Origin: Lentibacillus daqui
GTDB taxonomy: Bacteria; Bacillota; Bacilli; Bacillales; Amphibacillaceae
DNA length: 64,000 bases
NCBI RefSeq assembly: GCF_027186265.1
Contig: NZ_CP114176.1
Span: forward strand, 2,790,001-2,854,000
Reading direction: 5' to 3'
Shown: piece by piece, positions 50,691-59,354 of the stretch
How positions within the stretch are numbered: the stretch's first letter is position 1
Layout: each line of letters begins with the position of its first letter
Notes under the pieces: generated by a model
What the model saw: only the letters and a program-made list of their open reading frames with translations
Databases searched by the model: none
What the model was told of the DNA's origin: nothing
Position numbers and translations under genes: made by a program

Positions 50691-51852
50691 CAAACGACCT
50701 GGCTGAGCAACTTGCATCAACGAAAAAGAGATTAGCCTTGTCTCCTCTATTTGGCCAGACACGTTCTCCTTCTTTATTTAAAGGGGTCACGCCTCCCGTA
50801 ATAAATCCCAGAGTTTGTCCAAGTGAACGTTCATCACTCAGGCCAAAACGTTCCGCCAATGTTCCGGCCTTTTCCAAACTGTCACCTTTTCCAAAGGGAG
50901 ACCAGTGATCTGTGATACTATCATCGCCAAGAGATACCTTGACTCCTTTTTCCCGCAAGAGAGTAATCGGAATTGTTCTACCTATGGGAACCGAGGATGT
51001 AATCGATATCCCTTGATATGCGAGTAACTCCGCAATTTCACCAGTTTCCTTGGGTGAGACATCTGCCAAAGCGAAGGCATGACTGATGGTAACTCTACCT
51101 TGCCATCCGGCTTCTTCTGTCAGAGCGGCTAATCGCTTAAACGTAAAAATACCAAGATGTCCCGGGTCGTGTAAATGTAGATCAATGTCTGCATCGGCTT
51201 CAACAGCAAGGTCCATTACCGTCTGCAAGGACTTCTCTATATTTTCGTCAATGGATGCGGGATCAACACCACCTACTAACGAAGCACCATTACGCAGTGC
51301 TTCTCTAACAAGTGAAACAGATTGGCTGCGTAATAACCCATGCTGCGGAAAAGCGACAATTTCCACGGAAGCTTTCCCATTGTAGGTTTCCGCAGCTTGT
51401 ACGGTTGCTTCCAAATTTTTCAACCCGATAACAGGGTCGACATTGCAATGCGTACGAATATGAGTCGAGCCTGAATGCAAAAGCAAACCCAGCAATTTTT
51501 CCGCCCTTTCCTCCGCCACAGGAAGCTGACGTGGAAGCAATTTTTCTTCTTCTTCCAATCGTGTTAAAATACCTTTCGCCGGAATCGTCGGCGCTTTCCA
51601 TGAACCACCGTAATACGTTTTATCAAGATGAATGTGCATATCCCTAAAAGAAGGGAGCATGAGGTAATCTTTCGCATCGTGGTTAGGTAAATCCGTTATT
51701 AGCGGCTTTTCGGCTGGAATAATTTCGTTGATCTTCCCGTCTTCCACCTGTACATGAAATCGTTCTGTTTTTGTACCAGTTATCGAATCATGTTCATATT
51801 GGTAGCCCGTTTCCAAGCGAACATTCGTTAACCAATAAGCTTTACCTGTCAT
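50665..51852 (-). CDS. Cytosine-deaminase-family amidohydrolase with altered C-terminus
   Basis: This 395-residue metal-dependent hydrolase has the metal-binding His pair in DMHIHLDKTY near residue 75, HLHDPGH near 227, SHAFALAD near 264 and GDDSITDHW near 315, as in CodA-type deaminases. Related proteins deaminate or hydrolyse cyclic amides. The last 15 or so residues (RSFGRNLWMGR) replace the expected EAVARRS... end because the gene runs out of frame into a paralogue fragment. GGGGAGG ribosome site. It is on the same strand as the regulator and the M20 unit but 400 bp away. Confidence 0.82.
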   Translation of the reverse strand: MTGKAYWLTNVRLETGYQYEHDSITGTKTERFHVQVEDGKINEIIPAEKPLITDLPNHDAKDYLMLPSFRDMHIHLDKTYYGGSWKAPTIPAKGILTRLEEEEKLLPRQLPVAEERAEKLLGLLLHSGSTHIRTHCNVDPVIGLKNLEATVQAAETYNGKASVEIVAFPQHGLLRSQSVSLVREALRNGASLVGGVDPASIDENIEKSLQTVMDLAVEADADIDLHLHDPGHLGIFTFKRLAALTEEAGWQGRVTISHAFALADVSPKETGEIAELLAYQGISITSSVPIGRTIPITLLREKGVKVSLGDDSITDHWSPFGKGDSLEKAGTLAERFGLSDERSLGQTLGFITGGVTPLNKEGERVWPNRGDKANLFFVDASCSARSFGRNLWMGR

Positions 51853-51939
51853 ATTTATTTGTCCTCCCCTCGCATACCTATATTTTTACAAGACATAATG
51901 TGAAACTTTTATCAGCGATTTACTTGTCAGGATCCCCAA

Positions 51940-52641
51940 TCAAGCACCAGCTTCTTTCAATATCCGTTCTATTTCTTGAAATCCACGTTTTTGTGCATGT
52001 TGTAAAGGGGTAACTCCATCTCCATCACTAATATTAACATCGGCTCCATGGTCAACTAATAGCTGTACGATTTCTTGATGCTTCTTACCGCCATCACCCA
52101 GAATGATAGCTTCCAGAAGCGCTGTCCAATGTAAATTGTTGATGTGATTGACATCCGTATCTGAATGGGTTAACAGTTCCTCCACAACATCAACATGTCC
52201 GCGTTCGGAAGCCGGAATGAGAGCCGTTCCGCCATACCGATTCGTTAGCGTTGTATCAGCCCCGGCATTAACAGCAAGTTTTACAATTTCAAGAAACCCT
52301 TCCGCTCCTGCATACAAAAGCACATTATCCTGATTGTTATCACGAATATTGATGTCTGCACCTTGTTGAATAAGTGCCTCAACTGTATCCGGCTTATTGC
52401 TGTGGGTCGCTGCTATTACAGCTGTTCTCCCATTTTTATCAGTTGCATTAATGTCCGCGCCATCTTTAAGGAGTTTCAGAACATTTTTCGTGTCACCTTG
52501 TTCAGCGGAGTCAATTAGTTTTTGATTCATCGTGTTTTCCTCCTTTTCTTTCGATATGTTTTCCGGGGATTCTGGTGTTGACTGACAAGCGGTGAGCAAA
52601 AAGACAAACAGAACAGTAAAAGTTATTCGCCTCACCATCAT
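51940..52641 (-). CDS. Ankyrin-repeat lipoprotein
   Basis: This protein (233 residues from the ATG at 52641) has a lipoprotein signal with lipobox LLTAC near residue 18 and then five or more ankyrin repeats (for example NGRTAVIAATHSNKPDTVEA, GADINIRDNNQDNVLLYAGA). It would be exposed on the outer face of the membrane and bind a partner protein. The ATG start follows AAGGAGG; an in-frame GTG at 52662 precedes that site and is not used. Single gene, function unknown. It is divergent from the LysR gene. Confidence 0.82.
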   Translation of the reverse strand: MMVRRITFTVLFVFLLTACQSTPESPENISKEKEENTMNQKLIDSAEQGDTKNVLKLLKDGADINATDKNGRTAVIAATHSNKPDTVEALIQQGADINIRDNNQDNVLLYAGAEGFLEIVKLAVNAGADTTLTNRYGGTALIPASERGHVDVVEELLTHSDTDVNHINNLHWTALLEAIILGDGGKKHQEIVQLLVDHGADVNISDGDGVTPLQHAQKRGFQEIERILKEAGA

Positions 52642-52750
52642 AGCTACTTTTTCCTCCTTCACAAATAGGGTACCATGGGGCTAACTATATGGAAAATATA
52701 AATAAAATTATTTTTACTTAACTTTTTCATATATAAAAGAGGTGCATACG

Positions 52751-53640
52751 ATGATGGATATCAGACAACTGCGATATTTTATAGCGATTGTAGAAGAAAG
52801 GAAAATCTCCGTCGCTGCTGGAAGACTTCATATCTCTCAGCCCCCATTAAGTCAACAATTGAAAACAATGGAAGCGGAACTTGGCTCCAAATTAGTAGAG
52901 AGAAACGGCAAATTTTTAGAAATGACAGAGGCGGGAAAAGCCTTATATAAATATGCCTTGCAATTGACTCAGCTAATGGAAGAAGCCAAAATGGAGGTGA
53001 AGGAAGTTGGCGAAGGGATAAACGGAAAACTTACGATAGACGTCAATACGTTTTCGGTTGATAGGTTACCTGAAATACTTGATCAATTTCAAAAGCAATA
53101 CCCGAAAATCACTTATAAAATTCAACAAAATGAATCCGCCCATCTCTGTAATTTGGTGAGAAACCGTGACGTAGAGCTGGCAATTATTCGATTGCCACTA
53201 AAATTGGATGAATTCTCTACTCTTCATCTTCATACTGAGCCGTTTTACTTTATTACCTCCAAACAGCAAAAATCAATCGATCATGAAATCTCACTTACTG
53301 ACATTCAAAATTATCCCCTCCTTTTACCGAGTACAGAGGGATTAGGTGTGCATTACTTGATTTTGGAGGCATTTTCCCGCTTCAATTATACCCAAACATT
53401 GTTGCGGAATGCTCCGATATCAGTCTGTTGATGGATTTAATCGCATCTGACTTTGGTACATCTATTGTTCCCGAAACGTTACTCAATCGGTATCGGGGAT
53501 ATCCCATCTACGCGCACAAAATTTCGGATGCGACTCCACTGACCGGATCAGTCGGATTAATATGGCTAAAAAATCATCGCCTATCCAAAGCTGCTCAAAA
53601 TTTTATTAGGATGCTCCAAAATTGGAATGAACAAGGTTGA
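52751..53640 (+). pseudogene. LysR-family regulator with a one-base frameshift
   Basis: The N-terminus is a normal LysR helix-turn-helix (DIRQLRYFIAIVEERKISVA and then GRLHISQPPLSQQLK). The effector domain follows, but the frame breaks at 53391-53393. With one more C in this C-run, translation would continue as TPNIVAECSDISLLMDLIAS, a normal LysR segment, in the second frame to the stop at 53640. The gene is either truly broken, truncated to about 227 residues, or affected by a sequencing error in the C-run. AGAGGTG ribosome site; divergent from the ankyrin gene. Target unknown. Confidence 0.85.
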
Positions 53641-53691
53641 CAGTAATGACTTGGGAATGAGTGAACCCTAAATGAGGAGGAAGAAAAACAA

Positions 53692-53925
53692 ATGCGAAAA
53701 GAAATTAGCAAACTACCTGAAAAAGAAGCGGATCGCGTACTTGAACTACCGAATTTGTATAGGGAAGAAGGAAGAGAAGAAGGAATTAATCAAGGCAAGA
53801 AAATGGTAGTTCAAAATATGATCAAAAATGGAATGTCCGACCATTTAATTGCTGATATGGCTGGTTTACATGTTGAAGAAATCAAGGAAATGAGGGGGCG
53901 GATGAATGGTGCAAGTGAATCGTAG
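53692..53925 (+). CDS. C-terminal part of an Rpn-family nuclease/transposase, stand-alone
   Basis: This 77-residue protein has a strongly charged central part (YREEGREEGINQGKKMVVQN) followed by MIKNGMSDHLIADMAGLHVE. This matches the C-terminal end of Rpn (PD-(D/E)XK) family proteins. The nuclease domain is missing. A good AGGAGG ribosome site precedes the ATG, so it may still be made. It may be a decayed fragment or a short regulatory form, as short products are known for Rpn genes. Confidence 0.6.
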   Translation: MRKEISKLPEKEADRVLELPNLYREEGREEGINQGKKMVVQNMIKNGMSDHLIADMAGLHVEEIKEMRGRMNGASES

Positions 53926-53990
53926 GGGTTTTCGAAAGTGCTACCCCCCCCCAATTAATCTCTTTTACCAAATAAAGAGGGAGAGAAGCG

Positions 53991-54033
53991 GACACGAAAA
54001 AATTGCCGGGAATATGCCACATTTTTTCGTGTC
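53991..54033. terminator. Bidirectional terminator with a 13-bp stem
   Basis: GACACGAAAAAAT (53991-54003) and its reverse complement (54021-54033) form the stem. It lies between the Rpn fragment and the convergent dehydrogenase gene. Just upstream at 53944-53952 is a run of nine C. Confidence 0.75.
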
Positions 54034-54048
54034 TTAAAAGAGATCACG

Positions 54049-54819
54049 TTAATGTAACTCAATTCCCCCATCAATATTAATTGCTTGTCCAGTCATATAA
54101 TCAGAATCCTCCGATGCTAGATAAGATACGAGTTTTGCGACATCTTCTGGTGTTTGCGAACGTTGGAGCGGAATATTGTCAACGTTTTGCTGCCAAGCCT
54201 CTCCTGGTTTTAATCCCATGTATTCTACCATCCCGGCATCAATGCGATCCCACATACCAGTTCCAACAATTCCTGGACAATAGGCATTTACGGTGATTTT
54301 AAATTGAGCGAGCTCTTTTGCAGCTACTTGGGTCAAACCATGTACAGCAAATTTAGTTGCCGAATAAGCGCCTAACAAATTGAATGCCGTTTTTCCGGCA
54401 ATACTGCAGGCATTGATTATTTTCCCACCCTTTTCTTGTTTTTTCATTTGTTTTGCTGCCGCTTGGATACCATATGTCGTTCCAAACACATTGACGTTGA
54501 AAATCTTCTCCAGGTTTTCCGGGGTTATGTCTTCAACTGCCTGTACCTGATCAATTCCCGCATTATTAATAAACACATCTACGGAGCCAAATTGTTCGAC
54601 AGCTTCTGAAACCAGTGCGAATTGGTCTTCCTGTATTGAAACATCCCCTTCTACAGCAATCGCATGAATATCCATATTTTTAAATTCCTCAACTGTTTGC
54701 TGTGCCAATTCAATGTTCATATCACTAATGACGATATTAAAGCCATCTTTCCCCAAACGTTTAGCAATCCCTTTTCCGATTCCTTGGGCACCGCCTGTTA
54801 TCACTGCTACTTTATTCAT
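54049..54819 (-). CDS. budC: Acetoin reductase / meso-2,3-butanediol dehydrogenase (SDR)
   Basis: This 256-residue SDR has VAVITGGAQGIGKGIAKRLG at the N-terminus, FINNAGIDQV near residue 86, the catalytic Ser in ACSIAGKT, YSATKFAVHG (Tyr and Lys), and the CPGIVGTGMWDRI segment typical of BudC/ButA acetoin reductases. It interconverts diacetyl, acetoin and 2,3-butanediol using NADH. The ATG at 54819 has AGAGGTG six bases upstream; an upstream in-frame codon at 54885 lacks such a site. A zinc butanediol dehydrogenase lies upstream on the same strand. Confidence 0.88.
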   Translation of the reverse strand: MNKVAVITGGAQGIGKGIAKRLGKDGFNIVISDMNIELAQQTVEEFKNMDIHAIAVEGDVSIQEDQFALVSEAVEQFGSVDVFINNAGIDQVQAVEDITPENLEKIFNVNVFGTTYGIQAAAKQMKKQEKGGKIINACSIAGKTAFNLLGAYSATKFAVHGLTQVAAKELAQFKITVNAYCPGIVGTGMWDRIDAGMVEYMGLKPGEAWQQNVDNIPLQRSQTPEDVAKLVSYLASEDSDYMTGQAINIDGGIELH

Positions 54820-54957
54820 TTCGTTCACCTCTAGTAAAATTCTTATTACAAATATTTTATTCCCTATACAGGTTGTAATAAACATGAATATAAAGGAAAT
54901 AAATTTTCGTTTAACAGACTACTGTTAAGGTTAAAATAACCATTCATTTGGAAAGAA

Positions 54958-55000
54958 AAACTGGGTAAGTAGGTGTGTGCAGCCCTTACTTACCCAGTTT
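54958..55000. terminator. Hairpin terminator after the butanediol dehydrogenase unit
   Basis: AAACTGGGTAAGTA and its reverse complement form a 14-bp stem with T-rich flanks on both sides. It lies downstream of the SDR gene ending at 55080 on the minus strand. Confidence 0.75.
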
Positions 55001-55079
55001 TATTTTTTTCATATTGTGCAAATGCCTGTAGTACCGATCAAACAAAAACCCCAAAAATATTCCTACAGCACTGTTCCTT

Positions 55080-55850
55080 TTACATGAATTTACTCAAATC
55101 CGGATAACCGCTGACAGCCCAGGCACCATCAACAACCAGACTCGTACCGTTTACGTAAGAAGCATCATCACTAACCAAAAACATGGCAGGTCCCGCCATT
55201 TCATCCGGATCGGCTGCCCGCCGCATCGGTATCCGTTCCAGGTAGGCCTCATTAATTGCTTCAACATTCGTTAACCCACTTGTTAAAGGCGTTGAAACCA
55301 AACCTGGCAAAATGGCATTTACCCGAATATTGTGCTGTGCTAGTTCCAACGCAGCATTTTTGGTTAGCATTTCCACGCCAGCTTTTGCAGAGGAATAAGC
55401 TGCCCCATAAAACATTGGTACATGTGCATTTAATGAAGCCACGTTTACAATTGCGCCTCCACCATGTTCTTTCATATATTTTGCCTCATGTTTTAAAGAT
55501 AAAAATACGCCTTTCAAGCATAGGTCTACGGTAAAATTCCAATCTTCCTCACTTTGGTCAACAATCGCACCTTCCTTTGAGGCACCGGCAACATTGAATG
55601 CGTAATCAAGTCCACCAAATGTATCAACGGTTTTTTTGACCAGGGCCTCAATATCGGCCTCTTTTGCCACATTGGTTACACAACCTACTAAATTCCCTTT
55701 ATGACCTTCTTCAAGTTCCGCCAATTTTTCACGATTTAAATCCGCAACTGCTACTTTTACACCAGCCTTCAACAAACGTTGCACAAACGCAAAACCAATT
55801 CCTGATGCTCCACCAGTTACAATCGCTGCTTTTCCTGATAAATTTGCCAA
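55080..55850 (-). CDS. SDR family oxidoreductase (TTG start)
   Basis: This 256-residue SDR has VTGGASGIGFAFVQ at the N-terminus, FNVAGASKEG near residue 85, NVASLNAHVP and YSSAKAGVEML with the catalytic Tyr and Lys, and ends ISG-like near LSKFM. The start codon is TTG at 55850, supported by AAGGG six bases upstream and the absence of a nearby ATG. It follows the zinc butanediol dehydrogenase gene by 20 bp, so the two are co-transcribed. The substrate is likely a related small alcohol or ketone, but this is inference. Confidence 0.85.
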   Translation of the reverse strand: MANLSGKAAIVTGGASGIGFAFVQRLLKAGVKVAVADLNREKLAELEEGHKGNLVGCVTNVAKEADIEALVKKTVDTFGGLDYAFNVAGASKEGAIVDQSEEDWNFTVDLCLKGVFLSLKHEAKYMKEHGGGAIVNVASLNAHVPMFYGAAYSSAKAGVEMLTKNAALELAQHNIRVNAILPGLVSTPLTSGLTNVEAINEAYLERIPMRRAADPDEMAGPAMFLVSDDASYVNGTSLVVDGAWAVSGYPDLSKFM

Positions 55851-55870
55851 TGATATCCCTTCGTTAAAAA

Positions 55871-56914
55871 TTATTTACTATCCGGTCTTACCAAAATTTT
55901 TGCTTGTTTCTTATCACTAATTAATTGTTCAAACCCTTCCTCAACAATATCTTTAAGGTTGATTTTCTTTGTAATCACTTGCTTTACATCCAATCTCCCA
56001 GTTGCGATCATATCAATAATTTCGGGGAAAACATGTCGGTAAGCAAGTGTTGACGTAATGTCCGCTGCCTTAAACATTAACTGCCCCATTTCGATAGAAA
56101 CAGGTTGGGCAAATACAGCGATTGCCATGACTTGTCCACCTTGTTTTACGGAAGCGATCGCGTTTGTCATGGTAGGCTGCACCCCTGCACACTCATATGC
56201 AACACTAACTCCACCATTTGTAACTTGCTGAATCGTTTCAACAATGTCATTACGCATCCCATCTATGACAGTAGTCGCTCCCAAGTCTTTTGCTTTTTCA
56301 AGCCTTTCTTTGGATATATCAACTACGATAATTTTGGTTGCTTCAGCTGCTTTAGCAGATAATAGGGTCAATAATCCTATTGGGCCAGCACCAAAGATAG
56401 CTACCGCGTCCCCTGGTTTTAGCTTGCTCTCTCTTACTGCATAGAAAGCAACAGCTGTTGGTTCAACTAAGGCACCCTCTTCAAAAGAAACATTATCCGG
56501 AAGTACGTGCACCATATTTTCATCAACCACTACATACTCGGCAAAACCACCGTCCCGATTTAGTCCAATAAATCCAACATTGCTACATTGGTTATAATAT
56601 CCCCTTTTGCATGCATCACATTCACCACAATAAATGAGCGGTTCAATCGCAACCCTTTCACCAACATGATGGCTGATTATATCATCGGCCACATCTACAA
56701 TTGTCCCGGAAAATTCATGTCCAAGTGTTAGCGGAGGTTTTTGTCCACTGATTGGATGTGGCTCCAAAGATAACCCATGTGTATAAGCATGGAGGTCACT
56801 TCCGCAAATACCTCCCCACTGTACCTTTACTTTTAATTTACCTGACATGACTTCAGGCTCTTGTACGTCTTCTACACGTACATCTTTATTATTATGCCAA
56901 ACCGCAGCTTGCAT
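55871..56914 (-). CDS. bdhA: (R,R)-butanediol dehydrogenase, zinc MDR family
   Basis: This 347-residue zinc dehydrogenase has catalytic zinc ligands in GGICGSDLHAY (Cys) and GHEFSGTI, the structural zinc loop CGECDACKRGYYNQC and the NAD-binding motif VAIFGAGPIGLLT near residue 172. It resembles BdhA/YdjL of B. subtilis in length and motifs and would interconvert acetoin and 2,3-butanediol. The ATG at 56914 has GGGAG eight bases upstream; a longer open frame to 56992 is not used. It is the first gene of the unit with the SDR at 55080. Confidence 0.88.
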   Translation of the reverse strand: MQAAVWHNNKDVRVEDVQEPEVMSGKLKVKVQWGGICGSDLHAYTHGLSLEPHPISGQKPPLTLGHEFSGTIVDVADDIISHHVGERVAIEPLIYCGECDACKRGYYNQCSNVGFIGLNRDGGFAEYVVVDENMVHVLPDNVSFEEGALVEPTAVAFYAVRESKLKPGDAVAIFGAGPIGLLTLLSAKAAEATKIIVVDISKERLEKAKDLGATTVIDGMRNDIVETIQQVTNGGVSVAYECAGVQPTMTNAIASVKQGGQVMAIAVFAQPVSIEMGQLMFKAADITSTLAYRHVFPEIIDMIATGRLDVKQVITKKINLKDIVEEGFEQLISDKKQAKILVRPDSK

Positions 56915-57270
56915 ATCTTCATCTCCCAATTCATCAAACATTACTATTCTATTATAGCAATTTGACCTATTGGATACATGCGTAACGCTCACAATGGATT
57001 GGATTAATCCGGCATATTTAGCTATTCATAAGTTGATTTACCCTCTTTTTTTCATTGTCGCCAATCCAAAAATTGCTCTAGGGCAACATATGATTAAATT
57101 GCTAGTTGGAGTATATTTATAGTCTTCACTGCCAATAAATCAATCAAAATCCAGACGGCCAGCAAATCAATTTCTTATCATATAATTACAATATTAAAAA
57201 TATAGATCAATTAAGATTAAATAGGCAGGTGAAAATCACGAATTTAACCTGGAAACGGGAGAGGAATGTA
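56915..57270. other. Divergent regulatory region between bdhA and the amine oxidase gene
   Basis: These 356 AT-rich bases hold the promoters of the two divergent units. A TATAAT is seen at 57181-57186, about 85 bp before the amine oxidase start, with no clear -35. No gene, operator repeat or riboswitch was recognised. Confidence 0.4.
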
Positions 57271-58584
57271 ATGGATAACCAGAATAGTTTAAATGTATAC
57301 GATGTGATTGTTATTGGAGCCGGTTTTTCAGGACTTGCTGCCGCACGTGAACTTGGTATGCTAGGTCACCATGTACTTTTATTGGAGGCGCGGGATCGAT
57401 TAGGTGGACGTACTTGGACGGATAATAGATTAGGATGCAATCTTGAGTTGGGTGGAACTTATGTTCATTGGTATCAACCTTATGTATGGACTGAAATTAC
57501 CCGTTACGGACTGGAAGTATTCCGGGTTCCTGTTGCTAAAAATGCTTTTTGGATAACAAATAATACCTTGCATTCAGGAACTCCAAATGAATTAGATCAA
57601 ATTGTTAAACATAGTTTTGAGCGGATTTTGGTTGAAGGTAGCAAACACCTATCTACCCCACATGATATATCACAACAAATTCCCACTTTAAACGAATGGG
57701 ATAAATGTACAGCAATAGATTACATAAACACGTTTGATTTAACTAAGGAAGAATACGACTTTGTAAGCGGTTTGTTAGCAACAGATTTTAATGGGCCTCC
57801 AGATGAAGGTGCTGTTACCCAAATGTTTCGGTGGTGGGCCTTTGCAAATGGAAATCGTAATATTTTTGCCGATACTGTTTCCAAATACAAAATAAAAAAT
57901 GGGACGCGGTCACTGGTAAAAGCCATGGCCGCAGACGTTAATGCGGAAATAAAAATGTCAAACATTGTTACCGCCATCGAACAGGAAAGAAATTATATTA
58001 ACGTTTGTACAGAGGAAGGTAAAGTTTTCAGAGCAAAATCTACCGTGATCACAGTCCCATTAAGTACTTTGGATAAAATAAAATTCAAGCCAGAACTTTC
58101 CGGGAAAAAGCTAGGTTTCATAAAGGAAAAACAGGTATCTAAAGGGATGAAAGTTTGGGCACGAGTAAAGGGAAACATAGATCCATTTGTTGCTTATGCA
58201 CCAGTAGGATACCCGCTGCATGCCGCTAATCTGGAAGAAACAGTTGAAGAAGATAGTATTGTTGTTGGGTTTGGTTCGGATGCCAGTCGCCTTAACCCCA
58301 CTAACCGATATGAAGTTGAAAAGGCGTTAAAATGGTGGCTGCCAGACATTGAAGTAGTTGAAAGTACTGGCCATAACTGGGTAGATGATAAGTTTTCACT
58401 TGAAACCTGGCCGATGCTAAAACCCAAACAATTAACCTCTTATTTTGAAGAAATGAAGCGTCCGGAGAATGGATTTTTCTTGGCGGGAACAACTTATGCA
58501 AATGGTTGGGGCGGTTTTATCGATGGCGCCATTGAAAGCGGCATCACTACGGCTAGGAAAGTCCACGATTACCTACAAGATTAA
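57271..58584 (+). CDS. Flavin-containing amine oxidase
   Basis: This 437-residue protein has the FAD-binding motif VIVIGAGFSGLAAARELG near residue 11, LLEARDRLGGRTWTDN near residue 40, and the C-terminal FAD segment FLAGTTYANGWGGFIDGAIE near 405, as in monoamine and polyamine oxidases. It oxidises primary or secondary amines to aldehydes with hydrogen peroxide as a by-product, in the cytoplasm. The ATG at 57271 follows GGGAGAGG; an in-frame GTG at 57229 is not preferred. It begins an amine-use group with a GNAT and a permease. Confidence 0.88.
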   Translation: MDNQNSLNVYDVIVIGAGFSGLAAARELGMLGHHVLLLEARDRLGGRTWTDNRLGCNLELGGTYVHWYQPYVWTEITRYGLEVFRVPVAKNAFWITNNTLHSGTPNELDQIVKHSFERILVEGSKHLSTPHDISQQIPTLNEWDKCTAIDYINTFDLTKEEYDFVSGLLATDFNGPPDEGAVTQMFRWWAFANGNRNIFADTVSKYKIKNGTRSLVKAMAADVNAEIKMSNIVTAIEQERNYINVCTEEGKVFRAKSTVITVPLSTLDKIKFKPELSGKKLGFIKEKQVSKGMKVWARVKGNIDPFVAYAPVGYPLHAANLEETVEEDSIVVGFGSDASRLNPTNRYEVEKALKWWLPDIEVVESTGHNWVDDKFSLETWPMLKPKQLTSYFEEMKRPENGFFLAGTTYANGWGGFIDGAIESGITTARKVHDYLQD

Positions 58585-58651
58585 TTAATTTCATTGGTTA
58601 TTTTGTATAACCGCATCTTTATAGTCTCAAAAACACAAAGAGGTGTATAAA

Positions 58652-59305
58652 ATGGAAAAAGAAAATCGATTTGATTTAGATCAAAAGATAGTCGTCCGTA
58701 ATACCAAATACAAGGATATAGACGGAATCATTGCATTGTCCCAAGCTGTTTTTGAACCATCCATTGCTTTTCAAAAAGAACAAATAGAAAGTCAATTGGA
58801 GATTTTCCCAGAAGGACAATATTGCGTTGAATATAACGGGAAAATTGTGGGTTCTTGTTCCAGTTTAATTGTTAACTATACGGACTATGGAAACAATCAT
58901 TCATTTGAGGAAATATCCGATCATAACTTTATTCGAAATCACAATCCTGAAGGTCAGAATCTATATGGTATAGATGTTTCTGTTCATCCAGATTACCGTC
59001 AATTGAAAATCGGACGGCGTTTATATTCTATACGGAGAAACATATGCAGAGACTTCAATTTAAAAAGCATTATGTTCGGTGGACGAATTCCATCTTACAA
59101 TAAATACGCCGATAAAATGGGTGTTCACGAATATGTTGAAAAAGTATCAAAAGGCATTATTTATGATCCTGTACTTACCTTCCAGTTAAGAAATGGTTTT
59201 AACATTAAACAGATCATGGAAAACTACATCCCTGAAGACAAAGAATCGTTAGGATACGGAGTCTTAATGGAATGGATAAATGAACAATATAATCCGGCTA
59301 ATTGA
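58652..59305 (+). CDS. GNAT family N-acetyltransferase
   Basis: This 217-residue protein has the acetyl-CoA binding motif A segment GIDVSVHPDYRQLKIGRRLY near residue 105 and a following arginine-rich helix. The substrate is unknown; amines and polyamines are common acceptors of the family. The ATG at 58652 follows AGAGGTG. It lies 67 bp after the amine oxidase and 49 bp before an amino-acid permease gene. Confidence 0.85.
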   Translation: MEKENRFDLDQKIVVRNTKYKDIDGIIALSQAVFEPSIAFQKEQIESQLEIFPEGQYCVEYNGKIVGSCSSLIVNYTDYGNNHSFEEISDHNFIRNHNPEGQNLYGIDVSVHPDYRQLKIGRRLYSIRRNICRDFNLKSIMFGGRIPSYNKYADKMGVHEYVEKVSKGIIYDPVLTFQLRNGFNIKQIMENYIPEDKESLGYGVLMEWINEQYNPAN

Positions 59306-59354
59306 TTTTAGATTTTTATACAAACGCTTTAAGTATAAAGGGAGGGATGCTTAA

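Noticed and set aside
50460..50762. An independent 100-residue gene
   Set aside because: Its first part is the neighbouring amidohydrolase read in another frame, and the rest is the C-terminal end of a paralogue without a start site.
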